A DNA stretch of 64,000 nucleotides from Caldicoprobacter algeriensis (GTDB lineage Bacteria; Bacillota; Clostridia; Caldicoprobacterales; Caldicoprobacteraceae), in contig NZ_JAHUQD010000003.1 of assembly GCF_023838525.1 (NCBI RefSeq), positions 147,434 to 211,433 of the forward strand, written 5' to 3'. A program made the translations under genes and the position numbers. Positions 18,244 to 26,775 of this stretch are shown one piece after another; within the stretch, counting starts at the first letter, position 1; each line of letters opens with the position of its first letter. The notes beneath the pieces are model-generated. The model made no database searches. It saw only the letters and a program-made list of their open reading frames with translations, and was not told where the DNA came from.

Positions 18244-18990
18244 ATGTACGATAATGGAATGGAAACTGGAGCTCGGCATAGGTATAGTCCATGGTGGGAG
18301 TTCCGCTGGTTTAAAGAGTCGAAAATAGGAAAAATATGGAGGATTATTTGGAATAATCCAAAGCTCATTTTCAATGCCATTTATAGCTTTTTTGTGGGCC
18401 TGAGGCTTTTTGGGATCAAATTCTATAAGTTTCCGATTATCGTTGATGTGGGAAGCAAGATCAGGAAATCACGTAAGTCCAGGTTGCAGATAAATGGGCG
18501 GCTATATTTAGGTGGAAGATACATTGGCGAGCAGAGCGGTAATGCCGCTTATTTGAAGTTAGCTAGAAATTCAACTTGTCACATAGAAGGCAGAGTGAAG
18601 CTGGGGCCAGGAGTGCGAGTGATTGTGGAGCCGGGTGCCAGCTTGACTATAGGAGACAACACCTATATAACCGCATCATCGGTTATACACTGTGCAACCA
18701 ACATTAGCATTGGAAAGGACTGCGCCATTGCGTGGGGTACAACCATCCTGGACACCGATTTCCATACCATTATCTACGAGGATGGAGAGCAGAATTCCAT
18801 AAGCAAACCTATAAAGATAGGGGACAAGGTTTGGATAGGGTGCAATTGTACTATTTTAAAAGGGGTAACAATAGGCGATAACTGTGTGATTGCCGCCAAC
18901 TCGCTAATAAATAAGGATGTTCCGCCAAATTCTCTGGTGGCAGGCAATCCTGCAAGGGTGATTAGGACGGGCATCAGCTGGCGCGCGTAA
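18244..18990 (+). CDS. Hexapeptide-repeat (LbH) acyltransferase
   Basis: Protein of 248 residues. The C-terminal half is a left-handed beta-helix of the CysE/LacA/WcaF kind, with repeats such as LTIGDNTYI, ISIGKDCAIAWG, IKIGDKVWIGCNCTILKGVTIGDNCVIAANS and the closing VAGNPARVI. The motif DTDFHTI supplies the catalytic His typical of these O-acetyltransferases. The N-terminal 70 or so residues have one hydrophobic patch. It probably acetylates a cell-surface or exopolysaccharide sugar (inference). It stands alone and is followed by a strong terminator. Confidence 0.83.
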   Translation: MYDNGMETGARHRYSPWWEFRWFKESKIGKIWRIIWNNPKLIFNAIYSFFVGLRLFGIKFYKFPIIVDVGSKIRKSRKSRLQINGRLYLGGRYIGEQSGNAAYLKLARNSTCHIEGRVKLGPGVRVIVEPGASLTIGDNTYITASSVIHCATNISIGKDCAIAWGTTILDTDFHTIIYEDGEQNSISKPIKIGDKVWIGCNCTILKGVTIGDNCVIAANSLINKDVPPNSLVAGNPARVIRTGISWRA

Positions 18991-19089
18991 GTTGAGGCAG
19001 ATAGATACGAGCGATCCATTTAATTGACGATTCTGATATTTGACGCATAATCAGCCTTGGCTGTGTAAGATATATACAAGATTTTGCAA

Positions 19090-19121
19090 GGAGTGACATT
19101 ATATTCGTCACTCCGTTTTTT
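19090..19121 (+). terminator. Terminator after the acyltransferase gene
   Basis: GGAGTGAC (19090-19097) pairs perfectly with GTCACTCC (19107-19114) around a 9-nt loop, followed by G and six T. Confidence 0.88.
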
Positions 19122-19216
19122 GTTAAATTTAAGGTTGGTTGAATGCCATGTTGTTTTGATGCTACAATGGTAACTGTTGAACGGCTGTAAGTGGATAGGA
19201 AAGGGGTTGTAAACAG

Positions 19217-20143
19217 ATGCTGCTACATATACTGCTTCACAATATTGCTCCTGTGTTTTTTTTAATCAGCCTGGGCTATATATTGGGAAAGGGGTTTCGG
19301 TTGGATATCCGTTCCCTCAGCAAGATAAGCGTATATGTGCTGGTCCCCTCTACAATGATCGTAAAGATGTACGAGACGGATGTTGATATTAAGCTTTTGA
19401 TGCCGGCGTTTTTCACTGTTGCGTTTGTCTTAATCCTTTCTGTTGTAAGCATAATCCCGGCCAGGTTAAGAGGCTATTGCGATTCAAGAAAAAACGCCTT
19501 TAAAAATGCAATAATGTTTTACAACTCAGGCAATTTTGGTTTGCCTTTGATAAGCCTGGTGTTTGCCAATACGCCTATGCTGGAATACGCGGTATCGAAT
19601 CAGATCATGGTCATGATGAGCCAGAATTTGCTAAATTACACTCTGGGGTTTTATAATGCGGCAAGGGGGAAGATGGATTTAAAATCCGCTGTTAAGGCGG
19701 TTTTTAAAATGCCTACAGTCTATACTATTTTGCTGGTGTTGTTGCTAAAAATAATCCCCTATGATGTGCGAAAGTTTTTCCTGTGGCCGGCTGTGGTGTA
19801 TGCAAGCGACGCTATGATTGCGGTTAATCTGCTGATATTGGGCATTCAGCTATCTTCGGTGAGCTTCAATTTTAAGGACTTTGACGTCTATCTGGCGGCT
19901 TTTATGCGGCTGTGCGTGGCGCCTTTACTGGCCTATTTGTTAATTGTAGCTTTCAGAATTAGCGGCGTGATGGCTAAGACGCTTCTTATAGCCGGGGGGC
20001 TGCCCACCGCTGTAAATACGGTATTGATCGCGGTGGAGTTTGAAAATGAGCACCAGTTTGCCACCCAGACGGTGGTTGTAACGACGCTGCTTTGCCTTTT
20101 CACGCTGCCCTTGGTGATATTCTTTGCCCAAAGGGCTTTCTGA
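19217..20143 (+). CDS. AEC family transporter (second copy)
   Basis: Protein of 308 residues with about ten membrane helices and the AEC features LISLGYILGKGF, ISVYVLVPSTMIVKM and FYNSGNFGLPLISLVF. It is clearly diverged from the AEC protein at 14732. The stop lies 4 bp from the end of the convergent araC-type gene, and no terminator is visible between them. Substrate unknown, probably an organic anion. Confidence 0.85.
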   Translation: MLLHILLHNIAPVFFLISLGYILGKGFRLDIRSLSKISVYVLVPSTMIVKMYETDVDIKLLMPAFFTVAFVLILSVVSIIPARLRGYCDSRKNAFKNAIMFYNSGNFGLPLISLVFANTPMLEYAVSNQIMVMMSQNLLNYTLGFYNAARGKMDLKSAVKAVFKMPTVYTILLVLLLKIIPYDVRKFFLWPAVVYASDAMIAVNLLILGIQLSSVSFNFKDFDVYLAAFMRLCVAPLLAYLLIVAFRISGVMAKTLLIAGGLPTAVNTVLIAVEFENEHQFATQTVVVTTLLCLFTLPLVIFFAQRAF

Positions 20144-20147
20144 TGCT

Positions 20148-20975
20148 TCAGGTTGCACCGTGGATCTTTTTAAATTCCATGGGCGTGACTCCCTCGTATT
20201 TTTTAAACACGGCACAGAAATAGCTGGTATCGCTATAACCCACCTTCTGTGCGATCTCCTTTATGGTGACACCAGGAACCTGTATCAGGTGTTCCTTGGC
20301 TTTTTGAATTCTAAGCCTTGTCAAATATTGGAACGGTGTCATGTGAAAGGTGCGCTTAAAAAGGCGGCACAGGTGATGTGGGCTGACCTTTATTATAGAC
20401 GCCATGTCGTTTAGGCAGGGGCTCAAAAAATAGTTTTGTTCCATGTAATTGATGATTGGCTGGAGCTGCCTGTATGGTGCGGAAGTATTTGATGATGACT
20501 CCGTATGAGTGCAGGCCCTGAGTTTTACCAGGAACTGGTAGAGCAGCGAAGAACATTCTACTAGCTTAAGCGGGCTTTCAGAGCATATCGAGAGATATAT
20601 CTCATCCAGCAGTCTGTCGAGGGTTTGCAGGGATGATATGTGGAAAACGTTCCATTTGCCCATGTTTAGCAGGTCGAGTAATGGGTCAAGGGCTGGTCCA
20701 TCGAATGTGAGCCAGTGGGTGGTCCAGGGTTCTGTGATGGCAAAATACTCATGAGGTATATTGGGATACAAGAAGAAACCCATTTCCTCGGAGATTCGGT
20801 ATTCATTTCCTGCGATGATCAGCTTTCCGCTTCCTTTGGTGGAGTGAAGCCATTGGTAATATGGAAGCCCTGATGGCCTTATGATGTGTTCTTGATGGTG
20901 CTGTATTCCCACGCCTTTAACGTGAAATGGGAGTTTGTCTTCTTCTCCTGTAACCATTGTAAACACTGTTCTCAT
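20148..20975 (-). CDS. AraC family transcriptional regulator
   Basis: Protein of 275 residues. An N-terminal cupin-like sensor (about residues 10-150, with GSGKLIIAGNEYRISEEMGFFLYPNIPHEY) is followed by a C-terminal double helix-turn-helix (MASIIKVSPHHLCRLFKRTF and IKEIAQKVGYSDTSYFCAVFKKYEGVTPMEFKK). It is divergent from the GH42 beta-galactosidase gene, so it probably senses a galactoside and activates that gene (inference). Three direct repeats in its upstream region are candidate binding sites. Confidence 0.92.
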   Translation of the reverse strand: MRTVFTMVTGEEDKLPFHVKGVGIQHHQEHIIRPSGLPYYQWLHSTKGSGKLIIAGNEYRISEEMGFFLYPNIPHEYFAITEPWTTHWLTFDGPALDPLLDLLNMGKWNVFHISSLQTLDRLLDEIYLSICSESPLKLVECSSLLYQFLVKLRACTHTESSSNTSAPYRQLQPIINYMEQNYFLSPCLNDMASIIKVSPHHLCRLFKRTFHMTPFQYLTRLRIQKAKEHLIQVPGVTIKEIAQKVGYSDTSYFCAVFKKYEGVTPMEFKKIHGAT

Positions 20976-20994
20976 GAGGAATTACCCCCTATAG

Positions 20995-21067
20995 ATCAAT
21001 ATAGCCATATATGCATCAATATATTGAGATTGAATTTGGGCTTTGGGCAATGTACACTATCAATATA
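20995..21067. promoter_or_regulatory. Three ATCAATATA direct repeats, candidate AraC-type sites
   Basis: The 9-mer ATCAATATA occurs at 20995-21003, 21015-21023 and 21059-21067, all in one orientation and 20 and 44 bp apart. That spacing suits an AraC-family protein contacting one DNA face. The repeats lie between the divergent regulator and beta-galactosidase genes, next to the regulator start. Confidence 0.5.
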
Positions 21068-21338
21068 GTTATATTATAAGGGTTTTACCACAATTTACAA
21101 TATACATTTAATTTGCACTTGTTGACATTAAACTTTAGGGTATTTGCTGGTGTGGCAAGTGGACTATCTACTGCCTAAAAAGCGGGACTTATGAAAAGCC
21201 GGGGTTGACTGAACTTACTCACCAACATAAAGCTGACGTAGTTACGCTAGGCATGTAATGGTATTCTGCGGTACGGGGATAACAAATTGGGTGGGAACGA
21301 TTTGCCAGCGATAAAAATTTTTTTGAGAGGTGATGTTT

Positions 21339-23405
21339 ATGAAACCGATGAAGTATCCCCCTATAAACCCAAAGTTTCCGCATTTTCTCCATGGCGGTGA
21401 CTACAATCCTGATCAATGGAAAGACACGCCCGAGGTATGGGATGAAGACATGCGCCTTATGAAGTTAGCCCATTGCAATGTGATGTCGGTGGGGATCTTT
21501 TCCTGGGCCAGCTTAGAGCCTGAAGAAGGCAAGTTCGAGTTTGGGTGGCTAGATACCATTATGGACAAGCTGGCTGAGAACGGAGTATATGCCATTTTAG
21601 CTACTCCCAGCGGGGCAAGGCCGGCCTGGTTGGCTCAGAAATATCCAGAGGTGCTCAGGGTTTTACCAAATCGTCAAAGAATACTGTTTGGAGGGCGACA
21701 CAACCACTGCTATACCTCGCCTGTGTATCGTGAAAAGACGCGCCTTATAAATCAAAAGCTTGCCGAGCGCTACAAGGATCACCCTGCCCTTCTGGCATGG
21801 CACGTATCCAATGAATATGGGGGTGAATGCCACTGTGAGCTGTGCCAGCAGGCTTTCAGGGAGTGGCTGAAGAAGAAGTATGACAACGATCTGGATAAGC
21901 TCAACCGTGCGTGGTGGACGGGTTTCTGGAGCCATACATACACCGATTGGGACCAAATACAGTCTCCCGCACCTCATGGGGAAGGGTCTATCCATGGACT
22001 CAATTTGGATTGGAAGAGGTTTGTAACCCATCAGACCATTGAGTTCATGAAAAACGAGATTGCTCCATTGCGCGAAATTACGCCAAATGTTCCTGTTACT
22101 ACCAATTTTATGGGGACGTATACTGGGCTGAATTATTGGAAATTTGCTCCTGAGCTCGACGTGATTTCATGGGATAACTATCCAAGATGGCACGGCGAGG
22201 AGCCTGACTGGGAACTTGCATACAAAGTGGCCTTTGTGCACGATATAAACCGCTCGCTAAAGGGTGGAAAGCCTTTTATGCTCATGGAAAGCACGCCCAG
22301 TATGACCAACTGGATGCAGGTAGCTAAATTAAAACGGCCGGGTATGCACCTCCTGTCGTCTATACAGGCGGTGGCTCACGGTTCGGATACGGTGCAATAC
22401 TTCCAGTGGCGCAAAAGTAGGGGATGTGTGGAAAAATTCCACGGTGCGGTGGTTGACCACTGCGGTCATGAGAATACGCGCGTCTTCGGGGATGTTGCAG
22501 AAGTGGGCAGGGTGCTTGAGAAGCTGGATCCTATCATAGGTACGACGGTAAGGCCAGAGGTTGCGATAATCTATGACTGGGAAAACCGTTGGGCAATAGA
22601 CGATGCGCAGGGGCCACGGCGGGAGAAAAAGGACTATCTGTTGACCTGCCAGTCCCATTACAGGCCATTTTGGGAAAATGGTGTGCCCGTGGATGTTATA
22701 GATATGGACTGCGATTTTTCGGGTTATAAGCTGCTTATTGCTCCTATGCTGTACATGGTACGTCCAGGAGTGGCTGAGAGGATAGAGAAATTTGTGGAAG
22801 AAGGAGGTACATTTGTAACCACATACTGGAGCGGCATTGTGGACGAAAATGATCTGTGCTTCCTTGGAGGGTTCCCCGGGCCTTTGAGAAAGGTGACCGG
22901 AATATGGTCTGAGGAGATAGATGCGCTGTACGACCACGATGTAAACCATGTGGTGCTGAAGGATGATAATCTACTGGGGCTTAAAGGCGAGTATGAGGCC
23001 AGGGAACTGTGCGATTTGATACACGCAGAATCTGCTGAAGTGCTGGCCACTTACAAGAGCGATTTCTATGCCGGCAGGCCGGCTCTGACGGTAAATTCCT
23101 TTGGTAAGGGCAAGGCGTATTATATTGCATTTAGGAACAACGGGGATTTCCTCACCGATTTTTATGGAGCGCTCATTAGGGAGCTGAATCTTAAGAGGGC
23201 AGTTGATACTGAGTTGCCGCAGGGAGTAACAGCACAGATGCGCACAGATGGGGAAAGGGTTTTCGTTTTCATACTCAATTTTGTGCCCGAAGAGAGGCAA
23301 GTTGATCTCAAAGAGATGCGGTTTAAGGATATGATAACTGGTGAAGATATTACAGGCCGTATATCACTTCCGCCGTATGGGGTGAAGATTTTAGAGAGGT
23401 TGTAA
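21339..23405 (+). CDS. GH42 beta-galactosidase
   Basis: Cytoplasmic retaining glycosidase of 688 residues. Its TIM barrel begins HFLHGGDYNPDQW. The acid/base glutamate is in HVSNEYGG (Glu159) and the nucleophile in LMESTPSM (Glu317). The nearby CHCELC cluster matches the zinc-binding cysteines of GH42 enzymes. A trimerisation domain and a small C-terminal beta domain follow. ATG 21339 is chosen because GAGAGG ends 8 bases before it; the GTG at 21330 would overlap that site. No signal peptide is present, so substrates must be imported. It is divergent from an AraC regulator. Confidence 0.95.
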   Translation: MKPMKYPPINPKFPHFLHGGDYNPDQWKDTPEVWDEDMRLMKLAHCNVMSVGIFSWASLEPEEGKFEFGWLDTIMDKLAENGVYAILATPSGARPAWLAQKYPEVLRVLPNRQRILFGGRHNHCYTSPVYREKTRLINQKLAERYKDHPALLAWHVSNEYGGECHCELCQQAFREWLKKKYDNDLDKLNRAWWTGFWSHTYTDWDQIQSPAPHGEGSIHGLNLDWKRFVTHQTIEFMKNEIAPLREITPNVPVTTNFMGTYTGLNYWKFAPELDVISWDNYPRWHGEEPDWELAYKVAFVHDINRSLKGGKPFMLMESTPSMTNWMQVAKLKRPGMHLLSSIQAVAHGSDTVQYFQWRKSRGCVEKFHGAVVDHCGHENTRVFGDVAEVGRVLEKLDPIIGTTVRPEVAIIYDWENRWAIDDAQGPRREKKDYLLTCQSHYRPFWENGVPVDVIDMDCDFSGYKLLIAPMLYMVRPGVAERIEKFVEEGGTFVTTYWSGIVDENDLCFLGGFPGPLRKVTGIWSEEIDALYDHDVNHVVLKDDNLLGLKGEYEARELCDLIHAESAEVLATYKSDFYAGRPALTVNSFGKGKAYYIAFRNNGDFLTDFYGALIRELNLKRAVDTELPQGVTAQMRTDGERVFVFILNFVPEERQVDLKEMRFKDMITGEDITGRISLPPYGVKILERL

Positions 23406-23413
23406 TCAAAGAG

Positions 23414-23450
23414 AGAGGATGGCGTTTTAAAACCATCCTCTTTGTTTTTT
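23414..23450 (+). terminator. Terminator of the beta-galactosidase gene
   Basis: AGAGGATGG (23414-23422) pairs with CCATCCTCT (23433-23441) around a 10-nt loop, followed by a T-rich tail. Confidence 0.88.
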
Positions 23451-23531
23451 TGGGTGTATGTCGTATACTTAATTAAGTTTTGTTTAAAATATGCTTTTTA
23501 GCATAAAAAGCAAGGAGGAGAGTGATTTTAT

Positions 23532-23605
23532 ATAATTTTTATTAAGGACCCTTAAAAGCCTGTTGAACAGCGCGCTAAAGACCTCATTTCTCGCATGACC
23601 CTTGA
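23532..23605 (+). pseudogene. 5' remnant of a GH3 glycosidase gene
   Basis: Behind AAGGAGG (23512-23518) the frame reads IIFIKDP, a TAA stop, then KPVEQRAKDLISRMTLD, the standard N-terminus of GH3 beta-glucosidases. The expected start codon is ATA, and one serine-type codon has become TAA. The frame ends exactly where the transposon begins. The matching 3' part lies beyond the transposon at 26776-27800, and roughly the middle kilobase is missing. Confidence 0.7.
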
Positions 23606-23675
23606 TATAAATTCTCAAATTAATTTAGCCCCAATCCAGGTAAAATTGTCAGATTAAATAATCTGACAACAAAAT

Positions 23676-23729
23676 GAATGCTAAAACAATTCGACAAAAA
23701 TTTTCGATTTATTTTAGCATTCTTTTTTT
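23676..23729 (+). terminator. Terminator at the transposon left end
   Basis: GAATGCTAAAA (23676-23686) pairs with TTTTAGCATTC (23712-23722), followed by seven T. It would stop outside transcripts from entering the transposase genes. Confidence 0.8.
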
Positions 23730-23736
23730 GTACAAT

Positions 23737-23759
23737 CATGGTGGAGGTGGTCCACCATG
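23737..23759 (+). promoter_or_regulatory. Start-site hairpin sequestering the ribosome binding site
   Basis: CATGGTGGA (23737-23745) is perfectly complementary to TCCACCATG (23751-23759) around the loop GGTGG. The stem and loop hold both GGAGGTGG and the ATG start codon. TACAAT at 23731-23736 could be the -10 of the element's own promoter. A start near 23743 would omit the left arm, so only read-through RNA would form the hairpin. Confidence 0.6.
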
Positions 23760-24356
23760 CAAATTATGTTTGAAGCACATTGCACGGTAGAGGAATACGT
23801 TAAACAAGGTAAAAACTTTCCTTTCCCTAAAGCACCTGGCCGCTGTACAAACCCCAAATGCAGGATGCCTGTTCAAATGAAAAAACACGGATTCTATGAC
23901 AGGTACTATATCAAAGCCGGTTTTGGTGGAAAAATACTCATTCGTAGGTATTACTGCCCTTATTGTGGCAAAACAGTATCCTTCATTCCCCACTTCTGCT
24001 TGCCTCGTTTCCAGTACTGCAGTGAAATTATCCTAAAGTGTATAGAGAAAGCATTGAACCGAAAATGCAGCTTAAACTTGTGCCTCTATGAGCTTCAAAA
24101 GCAGTATCCGGGTTTTTCAATCAGCAGGCAGCACATGTACTTTTATACAAAACGATTTAAAGATAACCTCAATTTTATCGAATATGGTCTAAGACAGATA
24201 AGCAGCAGCATAACCCTGCCTCCTGCAGGCCTAGAAAAAAGGGAGAGGGCAAGGAAGATTCTCGGCATCGTCAAAACCCGATTCCCCTCAATCCACACCT
24301 TCTCCCAAAGGTTCTTCGACACATGCCGCAAATCATTCCTCACCCTTCTCAAATAA
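23757..24356 (+). CDS. DUF6431-like zinc-ribbon protein of the transposon
   Basis: Protein of 199 residues with cysteine pairs CTNPKC and YYCPYCGKTVSF forming a probable zinc ribbon. The rest is basic and mostly helical. It resembles the small DUF6431 proteins encoded beside DDE transposases in clostridial elements. Its job is unknown; DNA or end recognition is a guess. It is the first gene in the element, with its start codon inside a hairpin. Confidence 0.65.
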   Translation: MQIMFEAHCTVEEYVKQGKNFPFPKAPGRCTNPKCRMPVQMKKHGFYDRYYIKAGFGGKILIRRYYCPYCGKTVSFIPHFCLPRFQYCSEIILKCIEKALNRKCSLNLCLYELQKQYPGFSISRQHMYFYTKRFKDNLNFIEYGLRQISSSITLPPAGLEKRERARKILGIVKTRFPSIHTFSQRFFDTCRKSFLTLLK

Positions 24357-24510
24357 TTTTAGCATCAAAAGAAGGTAATAGGAAGAAGGATTTAAAAAAA
24401 GCCCAGCAACACTTGATTTTCCTTTATTTAAGCGACCTGGCGGTTTAAAATACTATCATAAAACACAGCCTGATTTCGAGCAGGCATACCAGTTTAAGGA
24501 GGTATGAAAG

Positions 24511-25881
24511 ATGTTGGATGATAGTATCCGGGAAGCTATTGCCTTAAAGAAGTTTTCACTCATAAGCCCGGTTCTCAACGGGCAGGTAGAAAATCAGAAG
24601 GCGTACTTCAAGGAGCTTTGTCAGGACCCGATTGAGATGCCGTATTATGGGCCGCGTAAGTATTCATACAAAACCCTGCAGCATTGGCTTAGCGAATACA
24701 TGCGTGGAGGTATTGATGCCTTAAAGCCGGGCTATAGGACTGACAAAGGTAAAAGCCGCAAGATAAATGCCGAACTGGCTGAAAAAATTATACAGAAAAA
24801 AGCAGACAATCCCCGAATGCCGATCACGGTGCTTTATGAGACTCTGGTGGGTGAAGGATTAATTCTCCCTAAACAGGTATCTTTATCTACATTTTACCGG
24901 TTTTTAGAGGATTTAAATTTAAAAACAGCAGAAGGGTGCAGCATTCCCAGGGAAGAGGAAAAGGAACTTAAACGATTTTCACATGAATATATCAACGAGC
25001 TGTGGCAAACCGATGTTATGTACGGCCCATATATACAGGATGGCAAAACGAAGAGACAAACCTATCTTTTTGCTTTCATTGATGATGCTTCTCGATTTTG
25101 TGTTCATTCCCAGTTCTATCTAAGTCAGAATTTTGAAGCCATGCGCTTAGCATTCAAAGAGGCGGTAGCCAAAAGGGGTATACCCAAGATGCTTTACACT
25201 GACAACGGCCGCATTTACCGTTCTCAACAGCTGGAATACATATGTGCAGCGTTAGGTTGTTCGCTCATTCATTCTCAACCTTTTATGCCGCAGGGCCGCG
25301 GGCAAATCGAAAGGTTCTTTAATACGGTCAGGATGCGTTTCTTAAGCAGGCTTGACCCTAAGTCCATTAAAAGCCTTGAAGACTTAAATGAACAATATTT
25401 TAAGTGGCTCAATGAGGATTACCAGCACAAACACCACAGCGCTATCGGTATGAGCCCCTTCGATTTCTTTATGTCACAGGTATCGCGGATTAGACAAGTT
25501 AACGACTTGAACCAGCTGGATGAAATCTTCCTTGTGCGGGTCAGCCGTAAAGTATATCACGACGCTACACTGCAGGTGGGGAATTATCTGTATGAAACCG
25601 ACCAAAAGTTTGCAGGTATGCGCCTTGAAGTTAGATACGACCCTGAATGGCTAAAGAGCAACAGCAAAATCCCCCTCAAACTCTACTATGAGGGGAAAAA
25701 AGTGGGGCAGGCTTACCGCGTTGATTTCCACGATAATGCCCACCTAAAAAGACGCCACACAGAAAACACCAGAAAAAGTGATACCAGCACTTACGAAGAA
25801 CTCTCTGAGCCTGTACCTGACTTGTCCGGCAGCCTTTTCACATCTCTTTCCTTTGCTAGCATGATGAAGGAGGATGAATAG
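24511..25881 (+). CDS. DDE transposase, TniA/TnsB-like (rve core)
   Basis: Protein of 456 residues. N-terminal helix-turn-helix regions (about residues 1-130) precede a retroviral-integrase-like core. The catalytic residues are visible as Asp168 (LWQTDVMYG), Asp231 (LYTDNGRIY) and Glu267 (GRGQIERFF), with the classic 35-residue gap between the last two. A C-terminal beta-barrel follows. It should cut and join the transposon ends and appears intact. It lies directly upstream of the broken ATPase gene. Confidence 0.9.
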   Translation: MLDDSIREAIALKKFSLISPVLNGQVENQKAYFKELCQDPIEMPYYGPRKYSYKTLQHWLSEYMRGGIDALKPGYRTDKGKSRKINAELAEKIIQKKADNPRMPITVLYETLVGEGLILPKQVSLSTFYRFLEDLNLKTAEGCSIPREEEKELKRFSHEYINELWQTDVMYGPYIQDGKTKRQTYLFAFIDDASRFCVHSQFYLSQNFEAMRLAFKEAVAKRGIPKMLYTDNGRIYRSQQLEYICAALGCSLIHSQPFMPQGRGQIERFFNTVRMRFLSRLDPKSIKSLEDLNEQYFKWLNEDYQHKHHSAIGMSPFDFFMSQVSRIRQVNDLNQLDEIFLVRVSRKVYHDATLQVGNYLYETDQKFAGMRLEVRYDPEWLKSNSKIPLKLYYEGKKVGQAYRVDFHDNAHLKRRHTENTRKSDTSTYEELSEPVPDLSGSLFTSLSFASMMKEDE

Positions 25882-25883
25882 AC

Positions 25884-26242
25884 ATGTTTAGGATTCTTCA
25901 AATCCTTTTATCCTAATACTCTCCGGCCAGCCTCTTATCAGAACCAAGCTATCCCTCAATATCAACAGCCCCTTAAGGCAGCGCTTGACTGTTAAGTATA
26001 CACTGCAAGGTTTGTCTAAAGACGAACTACCGGAATACATAAAAACACGATTGAAAATTGCTGGCCTTACACAGGATATCTTTACACCAGCTGCACTGCA
26101 GGCCATCTATGCCAATACCAAAGGGTTCCCCAGGCTGGTAAACAACTTAGCCACCACCTGTCTTATGTTTGCCGCCAGTCAAAACAAAATGCTGATAGAC
26201 GAAGAGATTGTCTATCAAGCTCAAAACGAAGTTACCCTGTAG
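25884..26242 (+). pseudogene. Transposition ATPase (ExeA/TniB/TnsC-like), internally deleted
   Basis: The gene starts MFR and is frameshifted within a few codons. The family-like SNPF is in the other frame and joins directly to ILSGQPLIRTKLSLN..PLRQRLTVKYTLQGL. It then continues in frame to the normal C-terminus (IKTRLKIAGLTQDIFTPAALQAIYANTKGFPRLVNNLA). The Walker A and B regions, roughly 150 codons, are missing. The element should be unable to target or activate transposition by itself. Confidence 0.82.
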
Positions 26243-26258
26243 AGGAGGTAGAACAATT

Positions 26259-26543
26259 ATGGTACAAAACAAGTCCAAAAGGTACGAAAAAATACTGAGA
26301 AACCCCACAACAATAAAGATGTTGGCGCTGCAGATTAAGCAAGCCGCTGACGATTACATTGCCTTAAAAATTAGCGAGAATGAGTTTACCGAACTCATTC
26401 TCTACTATGCAAGATATCATCATGGCAAAAAGATGTTTTCTACAATAGGTGATTTAAACCCTACACTGCTGAATCGCATTGGTAAAAAGCGTGCTGAGCT
26501 GGTTAAAATCGCACTTACAGGATTTCAAATGTGTATGTTTTAA
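26259..26543 (+). CDS. Small transposon protein, TIGR04540-like
   Basis: Basic, helical protein of 94 residues (MVQNKSKRYEKILRNPTTIKML..). It resembles short proteins (TIGR04540) that follow ExeA-type ATPase genes in clostridial transposons. The ribosome binding site GAGGAGG precedes ATG 26259. Function unknown. Confidence 0.6.
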   Translation: MVQNKSKRYEKILRNPTTIKMLALQIKQAADDYIALKISENEFTELILYYARYHHGKKMFSTIGDLNPTLLNRIGKKRAELVKIALTGFQMCMF

Positions 26544-26640
26544 TGTATCTCTCCCCAACTTTATTCTACAGAGGCAGCATTTGCTACCTCAACTTTTTAT
26601 TATGATACCACAGCAGAAAGATATCTGACAAGACTGCATT

Positions 26641-26771
26641 TTAACTTGATTTTAAGCTGAATGCCACCTTAATTTGAAAAACGGTCTTATTTAATTTGAA
26701 GATATTCACTAATTATTGGTAATTTACAGCTAAATTAATCTGAAAATATTTTCTGTTTTAATTTGAGAATT
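26641..26771 (+). repeat. Phased transposase-binding-like repeats at the right end
   Basis: TTAATTTGAA at 26669 and 26691, TTAATCTGAA at 26735 and TTAATTTGAG at 26758 are spaced 22, 44 and 23 bp apart. A weaker copy, TTAACTTGAT, lies at 26641. The stretch has no ORF and is the right end of the transposon. Confidence 0.75.
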
Positions 26772-26775
26772 GACA

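Larger units (their letters stand above)
23606..26775 (+). mobile_element. Tn7-like transposon, internally deleted
   Basis: The element is bounded by inverted ends sharing AATTCTCAAATTAA (23610-23623 and, inverted, 26758-26771). It contains a DUF6431-like gene, a DDE transposase, a broken ExeA/TniB-type ATPase and a small TIGR04540-like gene. The right end carries copies of TTAATTTGAA-type repeats at 26669, 26691, 26735 and 26758, near multiples of 22 bp, like the TnsB sites of Tn7. The left end has copies at 23614 and 23648. Flanks CTTGA and GTTTA are not duplicates, in line with a deletion beside the element. Confidence 0.75.
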
